Below, in pieces: positions 22,150-38,254 of a stretch of 64,000 nucleotides of DNA. Each line of letters opens with the position of its first letter. Within the stretch, counting starts at the first letter, position 1. The position numbers and the translations under genes are program-made. Under the pieces are notes generated by a model. That model was not told the origin of the DNA and made no database searches. It saw only the letters and a list, made by a program, of their open reading frames with translations. Origin of the DNA: Aspidapion aeneum (lineage: Eukaryota; Arthropoda; Insecta; Coleoptera; Brentidae); assembly GCA_963576565.1 (NCBI GenBank), contig OY755038.1, positions 181,962,452-182,026,451 of the forward strand. Direction: 5' to 3'.

Positions 22150-22862
22150 CACTGGCAAAATTATTTAAGAAAGGCCGGACCTGTCCCTTACCCCTCTGAT
22201 TTTTTGTGAACATATTACCTACCTGGAGGATAGACAAAAGCCAAAATATTTTGGGTATTTTCTGTAATTCGGCAGTTTTTTGCAGTAAAATGTTTAAAAT
22301 TGGTATATTGACGAGAAGTGATCAAAGAACAAGAATGTGGTCAATAATTTGACCTAGGACCCTAAAATTTACAGAAAATTTTTAAAAAAATTTGAATTCG
22401 TCACCCAGAAAAAGAAGTAGCGAATTTAATGAGCCCTCACTCAGATTTTTCGGATCAATCGTTTAGGAAATAGATGGTTTCAAATTTGGAAGTTGTTTTT
22501 GTAGGCGGTAAAAATTGTTATTTTTGACCCAAAAGGTGGTGAAGTCGCGATTTTGACATATTTTGTTCACATTAGAGTCCTAAAAAAAATTTACATTTTC
22601 GACATTGAGGGAAGGGCGGCTCCCCCCGCCATCTTGAATTTTGTGTGCAATTTTCAACATTTTACTGCAAAAAACTTCTAAATTATAGAAAATATCCAAA
22701 TTCATGTCAAAAATGTATCAAATACAGAAAAATTGTTTTTTTTTTTCGAAAGCCAATATTTTGGCCTTTATCTATCCTGCAGGGAGGTAATATGCCCTTA
22801 AAAAATCAAGAAAATCGGAGGGATTGAGGGACAGGTCCGGCTTTTCTTAAATAATTTTGTTC
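22150..22862. mobile_element. ~0.7-kb terminal-inverted-repeat element
   Basis: AAAATTATTTAAGAAAGGCC near 22158 is inverted near 22840, and the complementarity continues for about 130 bases through GGACCTGTCCCT and the GGATAGA...AGCCAAAATATT blocks. The ~450-base centre has no gene. The 60-residue frame at 22645-22827 crosses the right arm. The terminal CACTG/CAGTG would fit a hAT-type tip, but no 8-bp duplication was found. Confidence 0.6.
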
Positions 22863-23303
22863 ACTGCAGAATATAGAAATGCATTGTTTTAAAGTTTAAA
22901 CCCTTGTAACAGTTTGTTTTGAAATTGTTTAATAAATTATTTAATTAAATTATTTTTATTATATTTATTGCAATACTTGCCTATTTTGATATTAAAATTT
23001 TATCGGACAATTATTCTGTCTGACTTAAAATAAATTTAGTTGACCTAGGTCATGGAATCAACAAGTTGACTGACTCATTTTAAAATATGCATTTTATTAT
23101 ATTTTTGTTATTGAAAACAAGTTTGATTGCTTTAAAAACAGCGGGTTATTTTAAACCATATTACTGCAAATAAGCCTTGTATAAAGACGCACGTCACGTC
23201 GTCTTGCAATGTCCATAGAAAAATAAAGAATTTTTGAACTGGTTAAAAAAATAAAATCCACGAACGGTTAGTGATTTCGATTAAGTCATTAAAATAAATA
23301 TGT

Positions 23304-23550
23304 TTACAAAAAAGTTTCACGGGTAAGACCTCGGAGGTAAAGGTAGCTCGGGGACGCGTCTCTGCCTCATTAGGCTTCATTCAGCCCGAGCATAACCATA
23401 AAATGGAGGGAGAAGTAATGATGATTTGGATATCTGAATTTTCCTTCCATTTTATTGTTATCTCGGGCTGAATGAAGCCTAATGAGGCAGAAACGCGTCC
23501 CCGAGCTACCTTTACCTCTGAGGTCTTGCCCGTGAAACTTTTTTGTAAAA
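23304..23550. mobile_element. long-armed palindrome (~105-bp arms)
   Basis: The left arm (23304-23405) and right arm (about 23447-23550) are complementary with only a few mismatches and a ~45-base loop. They include GGTAGCTCGGGGACGCGTCT and its complement. The arms are much richer in G and C than the flanks. A 13-base direct repeat, TTAAAATAAATAT, lies at 23289-23301 and 23580-23592. The minus-strand 73-residue frame (23381-23602) is arm sequence. Confidence 0.7.
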
Positions 23551-23602
23551 ACTTTTTACCTCGTGAACTTCCTTCAAATTTAAAATAAATATTTTTAGGC
23601 AA

Positions 23603-24012
23603 AATAATTTTTTCTAAAAATGCTGACTATGCTTAAGGTACAGATGCTTTCACCAATAATGTCACAAACATTTCCCTGGATCTGACGCTCTTTTAAAGAT
23701 TTGGCAGCAAGGCGGGTCGGGTCATTGGCCATTTTTCAATAAATTATGCTAATATTGGTACATTTTTAAATAGATTTTGAGATTCGAAAGGTGGCTTTCA
23801 TCTGGTTGGATAGGTCACTTGCTTGTAAATTTCTGCCTAAATTTGGAAAAAGTCCAAATAAAAAATAATGGCGTGCAAAAATATTGGAAAATATTTTCAC
23901 TCGCTCAGTATAACCGATATCAAAATTCTGTTTTAATTTCTTAACAAAGGTACAAGCATTAATGCGTATAGAACTGCCCTGTTAATTCAAAAAGGTTTTG
24001 TAACGTGAAAAA
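23603..24012. other. spacer without recognised features
   Basis: No gene, repeat copy or structure was identified between the palindrome and the large (GTCT)n-family element. Confidence 0.3.
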
Positions 24013-27000
24013 AAATACTCTGCCAATATATGGGCCCCTAAGCTCACACTAGGTGCTATATTTATAGTGTACGTGTGAGCTAATATAACTAAAAACTGAA
24101 ATATATTTTATTCAACTCCACACTAAATTACCTTTTGTTTAATACCACACAAGCCATGTTTTGACTTAAACTCAAATTTTTGAAATTCACCCCCACCCTT
24201 AAAAAACAAAAACTAAAATGTATTTTGTTAAACTCCGGACTCAATTACCTTTCGTTTAATATCACACACGCCATATTTTCACTTAAACTCTAATTTTTGA
24301 AATATACCCCCACCCTTTTTTTAGCATAAATTAAAATGTATTTTGTTTAACTCCAGACCCAATTACTTTTCGTTTGATATCACACACGCCATATTTTCAC
24401 ATAAACTCTAATTTTTGAAATCTATCCCCACCCTTTTATTTGGTTTGTGTTCGGTGGATTTTGTTCATTTTTAAACGGGACCATCTCGACCCAAGACCCA
24501 GCCTAGGTACCAAATTTAATTGAAATCGGCCAAGCGGTTTTTGAGTTATGCGCGTTGGTCGTTACAGACAGACAGACATACAGACATACAGACATACAGA
24601 CATACAGACATACAGACATACAGACATACAGACATACAGACATACAGACATACAGACATACAGACATACAGACATACAGACATACAGACATACAGACATA
24701 CAGACATACAGACATACAGACATACAGACATACAGACATACAGACATACAGACATACAGACATACAGACATACAGACATACAGACATACAGACATACAGA
24801 CATACAGACATACAGACATACAGACATACAGACATACAGACATACAGACATACAGACATACAGACATACAGACATACAGACATACAGACATACAGACATA
24901 CAGACATACAGACATACAGACATACAGACATACAGACATACAGACATACAGACATACAGACATACAGACATACAGACATACATACATACAGACATACAGA
25001 CATACAGACATACAGACATACAGACATACAGACATACAGACATACAGACATACAGACATACAGACATACAGACATACAGACATACAGACATACAGACATA
25101 CAGACATACAGACATACAGACATACAGACATACAGACATACAGACATACAGACATACAGACATACAGACATACAGACATACAGACATACAGACATACAGA
25201 CATACAGACATACAGACATACAGACATACAGACATACAGACATACAGACATACAGACATACAGACATACAGACATACAGACATACAGACATACAGACATA
25301 CAGACATACAGACATACAGACATACAGACATACAGACATACAGACATACAGACATACAGACATACAGACATACAGACATACAGACATACAGACATACAGA
25401 CATACAGACATACAGACATACAGACATACAGACATACAGACATACAGACATACAGACATACAGACATACAGACATACAGACATACAGACATACAGACATA
25501 CAGACATACAGACATACAGACATACAGACATACAGACATACAGACATACAGACATACAGACATACAGACATACAGACATACAGACATACAGACATACAGA
25601 CATACAGACATACAGACATACAGACATACAGACATACAGACATACAGACATACAGACATACAGACATACAGACATACAGACATACAGACATACAGACATA
25701 CAGACATACAGACATACAGACATACAGACATACAGACATACAGACATACAGACATACAGACATACAGACATACAGACATACAGACATACAGACATACAGA
25801 CATACAGACATACAGACATACAGACATACAGACATACAGACATACAGACATACAGACATACAGACATACAGACATACAGACATACAGACATACAGACATA
25901 CAGACATACAGACATACAGACATACAGACATACAGACATACAGACATACAGACATACAGACATACAGACATACAGACATACAGACATACAGACATACAGA
26001 CATACAGACATACAGACATACAGACATACAGACATACAGACATACAGACATACAGACATACAGACATACAGACATACAGACATACAGACATACAGACATA
26101 CAGACATACAGACATACAGACATACAGACATACAGACATACAGACATACAGACATACAGACATACAGACATACAGACATACAGACATACAGACATACAGA
26201 CATACAGACATACAGACATACAGACATACAGACATACAGACATACAGACATACAGACATACAGACATACAGACATACAGACATACAGACATACAGACATA
26301 CAGACATACAGACATACAGACATACAGACATACAGACATACAGACATACAGACATACAGACATACAGACATACAGACATACAGACATACAGACATACAGA
26401 CATACAGACATACAGACATACAGACATACAGACATACAGACATACAGACATACAGACATACAGACATACAGACATACAGACATACAGACATACAGACATA
26501 CAGACATACAGACATACAGACATACAGACATACAGACATACAGACATACAGACATACAGACATACAGACATACAGACATACAGACATACAGACATACAGA
26601 CATACAGACATACAGACATACAGACATACAGACATACAGACATACAGACATACAGACATACAGACATACAGACATACAGACATACAGACATACAGACATA
26701 CAGACATACAGACATACAGACATACAGACATACAGACATACAGACATACAGACATACAGACATACAGACATACAGACATACAGACATACAGACATACAGA
26801 CATACAGACATACAGACATACAGACATACAGACATACAGACATACAGACATACAGACATACAGACATACAGACATACAGACATACAGACATACAGACATA
26901 CAGACATACAGACATACAGACATACAGACATACAGACATACAGACATACAGACATACAGACATACAGACATACAGACATACAGACATACAGACATACAGA

Positions 27001-30000
27001 CATACAGACATACAGACATACAGACATACAGACATACAGACATACAGACATACAGACATACAGACATACAGACATACAGACATACAGACATACAGACATA
27101 CAGACATACAGACATACAGACATACAGACATACAGACATACAGACATACAGACATACAGACATACAGACATACAGACATACAGACATACAGACATACAGA
27201 CATACAGACATACAGACATACAGACATACAGACATACAGACATACAGACATACAGACATACAGACATACAGACATACAGACATACAGACATACAGACATA
27301 CAGACATACAGACATACAGACATACAGACATACAGACATACAGACATACAGACATACAGACATACAGACATACAGACATACAGACATACAGACATACAGA
27401 CATACAGACATACAGACATACAGACATACAGACATACAGACATACAGACATACAGACATACAGACATACAGACATACAGACATACAGACATACAGACATA
27501 CAGACATACAGACATACAGACATACAGACATACAGACATACAGACATACAGACATACAGACATACAGACATACAGACATACAGACATACAGACATACAGA
27601 CATACAGACATACAGACATACAGACATACAGACATACAGACATACAGACATACAGACATACAGACATACAGACATACAGACATACAGACATACAGACATA
27701 CAGACATACAGACATACAGACATACATACAGACATACAGACATACAGACATACAGACATACAGACATACAGACATACAGACATACAGACATACAGACATA
27801 CAGACATACAGACATACAGACATACAGACATACAGACATACAGACATACAGACATACAGACATACAGACATACAGACATACAGACATACAGACATACAGA
27901 CATACAGACATACAGACATACAGACATACAGACATACAGACATACAGACATACAGACATACAGACATACAGACATACAGACATACAGACATACAGACATA
28001 CAGACATACAGACATACAGACATACAGACATACAGACATACAGACATACAGACATACAGACATACAGACATACAGACATACAGACATACAGACATACAGA
28101 CATACAGACATACAGACATACAGACATACAGACATACAGACATACAGACATACAGACATACAGACATACAGACATACAGACATACAGACATACAGACATA
28201 CAGACATACAGACATACAGACATACAGACATACAGACATACAGACATACAGACATACAGACATACAGACATACAGACATACAGACATACAGACATACAGA
28301 CATACAGACATACAGACATACAGACATACAGACATACAGACATACAGACATACAGACATACAGACATACAGACATACAGACATACAGACATACAGACATA
28401 CAGACATACAGACATACAGACATACAGACATACAGACATACAGACATACAGACATACAGACATACAGACATACAGACATACAGACATACAGACATACAGA
28501 CATACAGACATACAGACATACAGACATACAGACATACAGACATACAGACATACAGACATACAGACATACAGACATACAGACATACAGACATACAGACATA
28601 CAGACATACAGACATACAGACATACAGACATACCGACATACAGACATACAGACATACAGACATACAGACATACAGACATACAGACATACAGACATACAGA
28701 CATACAGACATACAGACATACAGACATACAGACATACAGACATACAGACATACAGACATACAGACATACAGACATACAGACATACAGACATACAGACATA
28801 CAGACATACAGACATACAGACATACAGACATACAGACATACAGACATACAGACATACAGACATACAGACATACAGACATACAGACATACAGACATACAGA
28901 CATACAGACATACAGACATACAGACATACAGACATACAGACATACAGACATACAGACATACAGACATACAGACATACAGACATACAGACATACAGACATA
29001 CAGACATACAGACATACAGACATACAGACATACAGACATACAGACATACAGACATACAGACATACAGACATACAGACATACAGACATACAGACATACAGA
29101 CATACAGACATACAGACATACAGACATACAGACATACAGACATACAGACATACAGACATACAGACATACAGACATACAGACATACAGACATACAGACATA
29201 CAGACATACAGAAATACAGACATACAGACATACAGACATACAGACATACAGACATACAGACATACAGACATACAGACATACAGACATACAGACATACAGA
29301 CATACAGACATACAGACATACAGACATACAGACATACAGACATACAGACATACAGACATACAGACATACAGACATACAGACATACAGACATACAGACATA
29401 CAGACATACAGACATACAGACATACAGACATACAGACATACAGACATACAGACATACAGACATACAGACATACAGACATACAGACATACAGACATACAGA
29501 TATACAGACATACAGACATACAGACATACAGACATACAGACATACAGACATACAGACATACAGACATACAGACATACAGACATACAGACATACAGACATA
29601 CAGACATACAGACATACAGACATACAGACATACAGACATACAGACATACAGACATACAGACATACAGACATACAGACATACAGACATACAGACATACAGA
29701 CATACAGACATACAGACATACAGACATACAGACATACAGACATACAGACATACAGACATACAGACATACAGACATACAGACATACAGACATACAGACATA
29801 CAGACATACAGACATACAGACATACAGACATACAGACATACAGACATACAGACATACAGACATACAGACATACAGACATACAGACATACAGACATACAGA
29901 CATACAGACATACAGACATACAGACATACAGACATACAGACATACAGACATACAGACATACAGACATACAGACATACAGACATACAGACATACAGACATA

Positions 30001-32438
30001 CAGACATACAGACATACAGACATACAGACATACAGACATACAGACATACAGACATACAGACATACAGACATACAGACATACAGACATACAGACATACAGA
30101 CATACAGACATACAGACATACAGACATACAGACATACAGACATACAGACATACAGACATACAGACATACAGACATACAGACATACAGACATACAGACATA
30201 CAGACATACAGACATACAGACATACAGACATACAGACATACAGACATACAGACATACAGACATACAGACATACAGACATACAGACATACAGACATACAGA
30301 CATACAGACATACAGACATACAGACATACAGACATACAGACATACAGACATACAGACATACAGACATACAGACATACAGACATACAGACATACAGACATA
30401 CAGACATACAGACATACAGACATACAGACATACAGACATACAGACATACAGACATACAGACATACAGACATACAGACATACAGACATACAGACATACAGA
30501 CATACAGACATACAGACATACAGACATACAGACATACAGACATACAGACATACAGACATACAGACATACAGACATACAGACATACAGACATACAGACATA
30601 CAGACATACAGACATACAGACATACAGACATACAGACATACAGACATACAGACATACAGACATACAGACATACAGACATACAGACATACAGACATACAGA
30701 CATACAGACATACAGACATACAGACATACAGACATACAGACATACAGACATACAGACATACAGACATACAGACATACAGACATACAGACATACAGACATA
30801 CAGACATACAGACATACAGACATACAGACATACAGACATACAGACATACAGACATACAGACATACAGACATACAGACATACAGACATACAGACATACAGA
30901 CATACAGACATACAGACATACAGACATACAGACATACAGACATACAGACATACAGACATACAGACATACAGACATACAGACATACAGACATACAGACATA
31001 CAGACATACAGACATACAGACATACAGACATACAGACATACAGACATACAGACATACAGACATACAGACATACAGACATACAGACATACAGACATACAGA
31101 CATACAGACATACAGACATACAGACATACAGACATACAGACATACAGACATACAGACATACAGACATACAGACATACAGACATACAGACATACAGACATA
31201 CAGACATACAGACATACAGACATACAGACATACAGACATACAGACATACAGACATACAGACATACAGACATACAGACATACAGACATACAGACATACAGA
31301 CATACAGACATACAGACATACAGACATACAGACATACAGACATACAGACATACAGACATACAGACATACAGACATACAGACATACAGACATACAGACATA
31401 CAGACATACAGACATACAGACATACAGACATACAGACATACAGACATACAGACATACAGACATACAGACATACAGACATACAGACATACAGACATACAGA
31501 CATACAGACATACAGACATACAGACATACAGACATACAGACATACAGACATACAGACATACAGACATACAGACATACAGACATACAGACATACAGACATA
31601 CAGACATACAGACATACAGACATACAGACATACAGACATACAGACATACAGACATACAGACATACAGACATACAGACATACAGACATACAGACATACAGA
31701 CATACAGACATACAGACATACAGACATACAGACATACAGACATACAGACATACAGACATACAGACATACAGACATACAGACATACAGACATACAGACATA
31801 CAGACATACAGACATACAGACATACAGACATACAGACATACAGACATACAGACATACAGACATACAGACATACAGACATACAGACATACAGACATACAGA
31901 CATACAGACATACAGACATACAGACATACAGACATACAGACATACAGACATACAGACATACAGACATACAGACATACAGACATACAGACATACAGACATA
32001 CAGACATACAGACATACAGACATACAGACATACAGACATACAGACATACAGACATACAGACATACAGACATACAGACATACAGACATACAGACATACAGA
32101 CATACAGACATACAGACATACAGACATACAGACATACAGACATACAGACATACAGACATACAGACATACAGACATACAGACATACAGACATACAGACATA
32201 CAGACATACAGACATACAGACATACAGACATACAGACATACAGACATACAGACATACAGACATACAGACATACAGACATGCGACAGACAGACAGACGGCG
32301 CAACAAAAAAGTTTCAAAATCATCTGAAACGCAAAGATATATAAAAATTTTTGAAATCGGAGCAACTTTTTTTTTCTCGAAAAAATTAGGATCACCGTAG
32401 CTCACACCACTATAGTATAGTATATGTGTGAGCTAAAA
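24013..32438 (+). mobile_element. (GTCT)n hairpin-ended element, copy 2, hugely expanded
   Basis: The left end AATACTCTGCCAATATATGG is followed by the AGCTCACAC...GTGTGAGCT subterminal hairpin (24051-24080), three ~115-bp repeats (24090-24430), and the conserved block to GTTGGTCGTTACAGACAG. The satellite (24565-32296) comes next, then GGCGCAACAAAAAAGTTTC, and the terminal hairpin ending GTGTGAGCTAAAA. Outside the satellite it matches copies 1 and 3 closely. Their total length is about 0.82 kb, so this copy is ten times longer purely through its tandem core. Confidence 0.8.
24565..32296. repeat. giant CAGACATA satellite (~960 units)
   Basis: About 7.7 kb of an 8-bp unit, starting and ending with plain CAGA units. 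I see only five departures: G to T at 24983, a 4-base phase slip near 27721, A to C at 28634, C to A at 29213 and C to T at 29501. The unit contains no stop codon in any of the six frames and its length is not a multiple of three. Every frame therefore stays open for about 7.7 kb with an eight-residue repeat (QTYRHTDI on the plus strand, YVCMSVCL on the minus). These frames are not genes. Confidence 0.97.
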
Positions 32439-32439
32439 G

Positions 32440-32760
32440 AAGCTTCTTCTCTAGTATACTTTTTACCCAACTGCAGCACGGTGAAAGAAAGGGTAATTAA
32501 TGTTTTGCGATTGTTGTATGTTTGTAACTAAATATGTATGTTTGTGTCACGCTAGAGGCTAAACGGCTAAACCGATTTTGACAAAAAAGTTGTCGTTGAT
32601 CCCGAAGGTGCTATACGCTATATATTTTTAAACAGGAATCAACATGGCGGTCTTCAGACGCCATTTTGTCACATGATTTAGACTTTAAGGCATACAAATT
32701 ATCTAAATTTCAGGCGATTTTATTGAAATTCCTTTGATTACCCATTGCAAATGTCCTCTA
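32440..32760. other. possible fragment of another dispersed element
   Basis: The block AGGCTAAACGGCTAAACCGATTTTGAC and a following NATGGCGG.../...CGCCATTTTG inverted pair (about 32643-32670) look like non-autonomous element sequence, but no second copy is in the window. There is no gene. Confidence 0.3.
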
Positions 32761-32764
32761 ATTT

Positions 32765-33240
32765 GCTGTAGTTACTTTGTAGTCCTCCTTGCTCCCACCC
32801 ATGTCCCCTCCTGTCTTTTTCCCCACCCTATTCAAAAACCATATTCGCATAATTTTATCAAATATAGAACGATTTCAAAAATTCTTTCTGGATAAGCTTT
32901 CAGATGTTTTTTCCAACACCATTTTACTAGTTCCCCCCCTGCCTCTCCCTCTCTCCTCTCCACCATCCTTGTTAGTAATAGTTATAGCTATAACTTTCAC
33001 AAATATAGAGCGATTTCAAAAATTCTTTTGCACACGCTTTAAGACTTTTTTTCCAACATCATTTTACTAGTTTCGTCCTTCCTCTCCCTCTTTTCTCCCA
33101 CCCTCCTTATTAGTAATAGCTGTAGCTAAACCTTTCACAAATTTAGAGCGATTTCAAAAATTCTTTCGGCACACGCTTTAGGATTTTTTTCGACACCATT
33201 TTTCTAGTTCCCTCCTCCCTCTCTCCTCCCCCACCTTCAC
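32765..33240 (+). repeat. ~140-bp tandem repeat, three units
   Basis: GCGATTTCAAAAATTCTTT recurs at about 32868, 33010 and 33147. Each occurrence is followed by CACGCTTTA-like and ACCATTTTACTAGTT and then a C/T-rich run. The 93-residue frame at 32789-33070 is translated repeat. Confidence 0.75.
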
Positions 33241-33424
33241 CTTGGTTAAAGCTAAATGAATTTTAAATGCCTGTGTTTCTGATTACAATTTTGTTTGATA
33301 AACGTTAATGCTTTTGTTTAAAATCTTGCGATAGAGCTTTTTCAACTACTTTCGGATTTTATAGTTGACAGGTGTATAGAGTTTCGGTGACAATTCAATT
33401 TAATAATTTTTAAAACAAAAAATT

Positions 33425-33584
33425 CAAAATGGCGAATCCAAGTTGGCGGAGTTTTATAAAACAATTTAATACAATCTGGCGTTAAGGCTACGTAATACAA
33501 TTCTTGACTTAAACCTAAGAAAAATTACAATAGGACTCCAAAATGGTGGAGTTTTCCATTTATAAACCGGTATATATCAATAAC
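33425..33584 (+). repeat. AAATGGCGGATCC tandem repeat, left part
   Basis: Units of the type TCAAAATGGCGAATCC...CCATTTATAAACC. The same repeat resumes at 36700 on the far side of the LINE, so the retroelement probably landed inside this array. Confidence 0.55.
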
Positions 33585-35078
33585 GATTTCTTCCGAATTC
33601 GAGGTTTTGCGCGCCCTTAAGGGCTTGAAACCGAAAGCTATAGTGGGACCCGATAAAATCCCGGCATTCTTTTTAAAAGAATGCGCTATCGTTGTTGGCG
33701 AAACCTTTGACCATTTTATACAACTTATTACTTAAATCTAGCCAATTCCCATATATTTGGAAAGAATCTAAAGTTCTTCCTGTGCACAAAAAGATGACAA
33801 AACCCATATAGAAAATTATCGTCCTTTAACCATCGTCAATAATTTCGCTAAATGTTTTGAGCGGGTTCTTCATAATGCTTTAAACACATTAATAGATAGT
33901 AGGCAACACGGTTTTATAAAACATAGATCCACTGCTTCAAATCTTATATCTAGGACTCAATTATTGGCTGACTGTCTGAACAATAATGGCCAGGTTGACG
34001 TCATTTACACGGACTTTTCTAAGGCCTTTGACAGGCTCGATCATGGCATTCTGCTGAGTAAGCTTGAGGGAGCATTTAACTTATCTGATAATTTAATCAA
34101 CCTTTTTTCTTCAATGCTTTTCGAAAGAAAACAATATGTGGAGTGCTATCATCGGTCATCGTTGGAGGTCTTGGCATACTCAGGGGTTCAGGTTCAATCC
34201 TGGGTCCACTTTTCTTCAACTGTTTTATTAACGATATTTTTTCTAATTTGGAGGATGATGTTGAAGGGCTTTTGTACGCAGACGAGAAAAAGCTTTATCT
34301 CCCAATAAACAGCGTCGATGACTGCCTTAAATTGCAAGGTGTGCCTAAGGAGTTCAATTACCAGATTCAAGATACAGCTGTTCCCCGCTCTACTTAATTT
34401 AAGGATCTCGGTGTGACATTTGATCAAAGACTCTCGTTTGTACCGCATATTGAAGATATTTTAAGCAAGTGTTACCGAATGCTAGGATTTATATTTAGAA
34501 ATTCACGGGAATTTAACTCGGTACATACTTTCAAAATTTTATACTTTGCATACGTCAGATCAATTTTGGAGTATGGATCGGTAGTCTGGTCACCTTTCTA
34601 TCAGGCTCACATAGTCGATATTGAAAAAATACAGAGAAAATTCATGAAATATATGTGGTACAGAAACGAAGGAGTCTACCCGGTAATCGGTTTTCCCAAT
34701 GATATCCTGTTGGAAAGGTTCTCCCTGCAGTCTTTAGAAGCTCGACGTAAAATAGCTGAAATCGATTTTATTTTCCAACTTGTTCACAAGAAAATTGACT
34801 CGCCTGATCTTTTAAATCACATCAACTTTTCTGTGTCCAGGTTTTCAGCTCGTGAGAGGCCGACTTTTTATATTAAGAGATCGAGAACCAACATTGGGAA
34901 ATTTTCACCCATTAACAGAGTTTGTAACTCTTACAAAGCCAGTGTGATCTATTTAACTGCAGTAAACAGTCTATTAAGAGAATTGTTTTATGATGTTTTA
35001 TTATTTTTTTACTTACTTGAATCTTATGTGTATGTTCGTGTGTCTGCATGTGTGTGTTTCTTAGTGTTTTTAGTGTAA
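33585..35078 (+). pseudogene. non-LTR reverse transcriptase, decayed
   Basis: The enzyme would copy its own RNA at a nicked target site. Visible pieces in order: an RT N-terminal segment (33590-33720, with GLKPKAIVGPDKIP); the RT core in the 33964-34308 frame with the catalytic motif DFSKAFD; a shift into the 34143-34397 frame with the conserved GSILGPLFFN and a catalytic box reading YADE where YADD is expected; then, after a stop, the 221-residue frame 34413-35078 covering the thumb and C-terminal region (RSILEYGSVVWSP, IQRKFMKY). Frame changes fall near 33730, 33795, 34180 and 34395. The altered catalytic residue and the breaks make it inactive. Confidence 0.85.
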
Positions 35079-35197
35079 CTTTAAGATTATTTTAAGATTT
35101 TGTAATTAATTTTTATTAACGATTTTATTATTATTAATATTGTTATTTGTTGATACTCTTATTCCCACTCTGTAAATGTAGCTCTCTGTTGAGTGGG

Positions 35198-36629
<1,432 letters not shown>

Positions 36630-36694
36630 GACCTTGGGAAATTTTTTTTTCATTGCAGTTTTTGGTCGCTAATTATTACTTTTGAATTAAACTT

Positions 36695-37080
36695 AAAATT
36701 AAAGTCAAAATAGCGGATCCAAAATAGCGCACTTATTATTTAAAAACCGATATTTAATAACATTTGGGTCTTATGCTTAATAATTGTGATTTTTGAAAGA
36801 AAGCTATAAGAATAAAATAGCAGATCCAAAATGGCGGACATTTCCCTTTATTAACGGATACGTTCAACATTTGTGGTGTTTAATGTCGCTGGTTATGATT
36901 TTTGATTTAAACTTTGGAAAAATCAAAATGACGGATCCAAAATGGCGAACTTTTCCATTTATGAACCAATGTGTATTATTTTTGAAGTTTGCTGCAACTA
37001 ATAATGATTTTTAAATTAAACTATAAAAAAATCAAAATGGCAAAAAGCTTTAGGATGCCCAAGGTATTAAATTTGAAACG
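36695..37080 (+). repeat. AAATGGCGGATCC tandem repeat, right part
   Basis: Three to four ~110-bp units (starts near 36703, 36815, 36925 and 37035), each with CAAAATGGCGGATCCAAAAT followed by CCATTTAT. It continues the array at 33425 across the LINE and abuts the 5' LTR of the BEL element. A reverse-oriented unit lies at about 44575-44610. Confidence 0.7.
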
Positions 37081-37093
37081 TTAAAGTACCATG

Positions 37094-37533
37094 TGTTAGC
37101 TCATGCTAAATTTCGCGGTTGTTTTTAATTTTAAAACCACACAATTGGATGACGGACAGAGTACATTTTCGCGCATTTCGACATGCGCACCAACAATCAG
37201 GAAGATCCTTTTCGACCGCCTCGAGAAAATGGCGTGTTAATTTCTTTCTCCAACATTTACAAATTTCTACACTTGAAAGTGCTCGATTTTGGTGTACTGA
37301 AGCATAGAACTGGAAACTTCAGCCCTTCAGCTACGTGGTGCCATCATTAGATCCAGAAAGGGGCCCCTGGAACGTGGAGAAATTGGCTGCAAACTGGCGA
37401 GTGCTTTGTTTCTGATTTCCGTTGTGTGGTACCAGCAATTACCTATGGACCTTTTGATTATTTCGTGATTTCGTATCAATATATTTATGTTTGTTCGCGC
37501 TTTCATTTAATAAAATATATACAGTCCACAGCA
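37094..37533 (+). repeat. 5' LTR, 440 bp
   Basis: It starts TGTTAGCTC and ends ACAGCA, keeping the TG...CA rule, and matches 43697-44136 over its whole length. An AATAAAATATATA signal lies near its end (37509). The small frames inside (37119-37307, 37426-37650) are not conserved and are not genes. Confidence 0.9.
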
Positions 37534-37795
37534 GTGTGTTCCTTCGACCCGAATTATTTAAATTTACTCCATACGACGGTATTAATAAGTCGGCCATTTT
37601 TCACATTTTCGCCGCGACCACACGGCCTTGAAATTTGCCAATCGTATTGAACCGAAGTTCTTCGTGTTCGACCTTCGGTTTCGGCGCGATTCACCTGTTT
37701 TCGGTCCGCTGCTATGGTAACGCAGGGTCTACCGCGTGGTCATTTCAGTAAACAAAAATCGAGAATCAATCAAAAAACAAACAAACAACATTTCT

Positions 37796-38227
37796 CATTT
37801 CTGTGATTAGATGTGTTCCATATCATTTCGATATTTAAAACAATTTTCATCAATTGCGATAAATTAGTGCATATTTTCGACAATTCGTCATTTTTCTATT
37901 TCAAAAGCATTAATTTAGCGTTAATTGTATATTTACCGACATTTCTGTGATTAGATGTGTTCCATATCATTTCGATATTTAAAACAATTTTCATCAATTG
38001 CGATAAATTAGTGCATATTTTCGACAATTCGTCATTTTTCTATTTCAGAAGCATTAATTTAGCGTTAATTGCATATTTATCGACATTTCTGTGATTAGAT
38101 GTGTTCCATATCATTTCGATATTTAAAACAATTTTCATCAATTGCGATAAATTAGTGCATACTTTCGACAATTCGTCATTTGTCTATTTCAGAAGCATTA
38201 ATTTAGCGTTAATTGTATATTTACCGA
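37796..38227 (+). repeat. three 144-bp direct repeats in the BEL leader
   Basis: The units start at 37796, 37940 and 38084, are exactly 144 bp each and are almost identical. Each starts CATTTCTGTGATTAGATGTG. They fill the untranslated leader just before gag. Because 144 is divisible by three and the period is exact, they look like very recent duplications. Confidence 0.9.
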
Positions 38228-38254
38228 CAATTTCGTCATTTTAAAGGTAAAATC

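Noticed and set aside
24503..32405. Six apparent proteins of about 2,570-2,630 residues on both strands
   Set aside because: They are translations of the stop-free CAGACATA octamer and short element flanks. All frames are open for arithmetic reasons.
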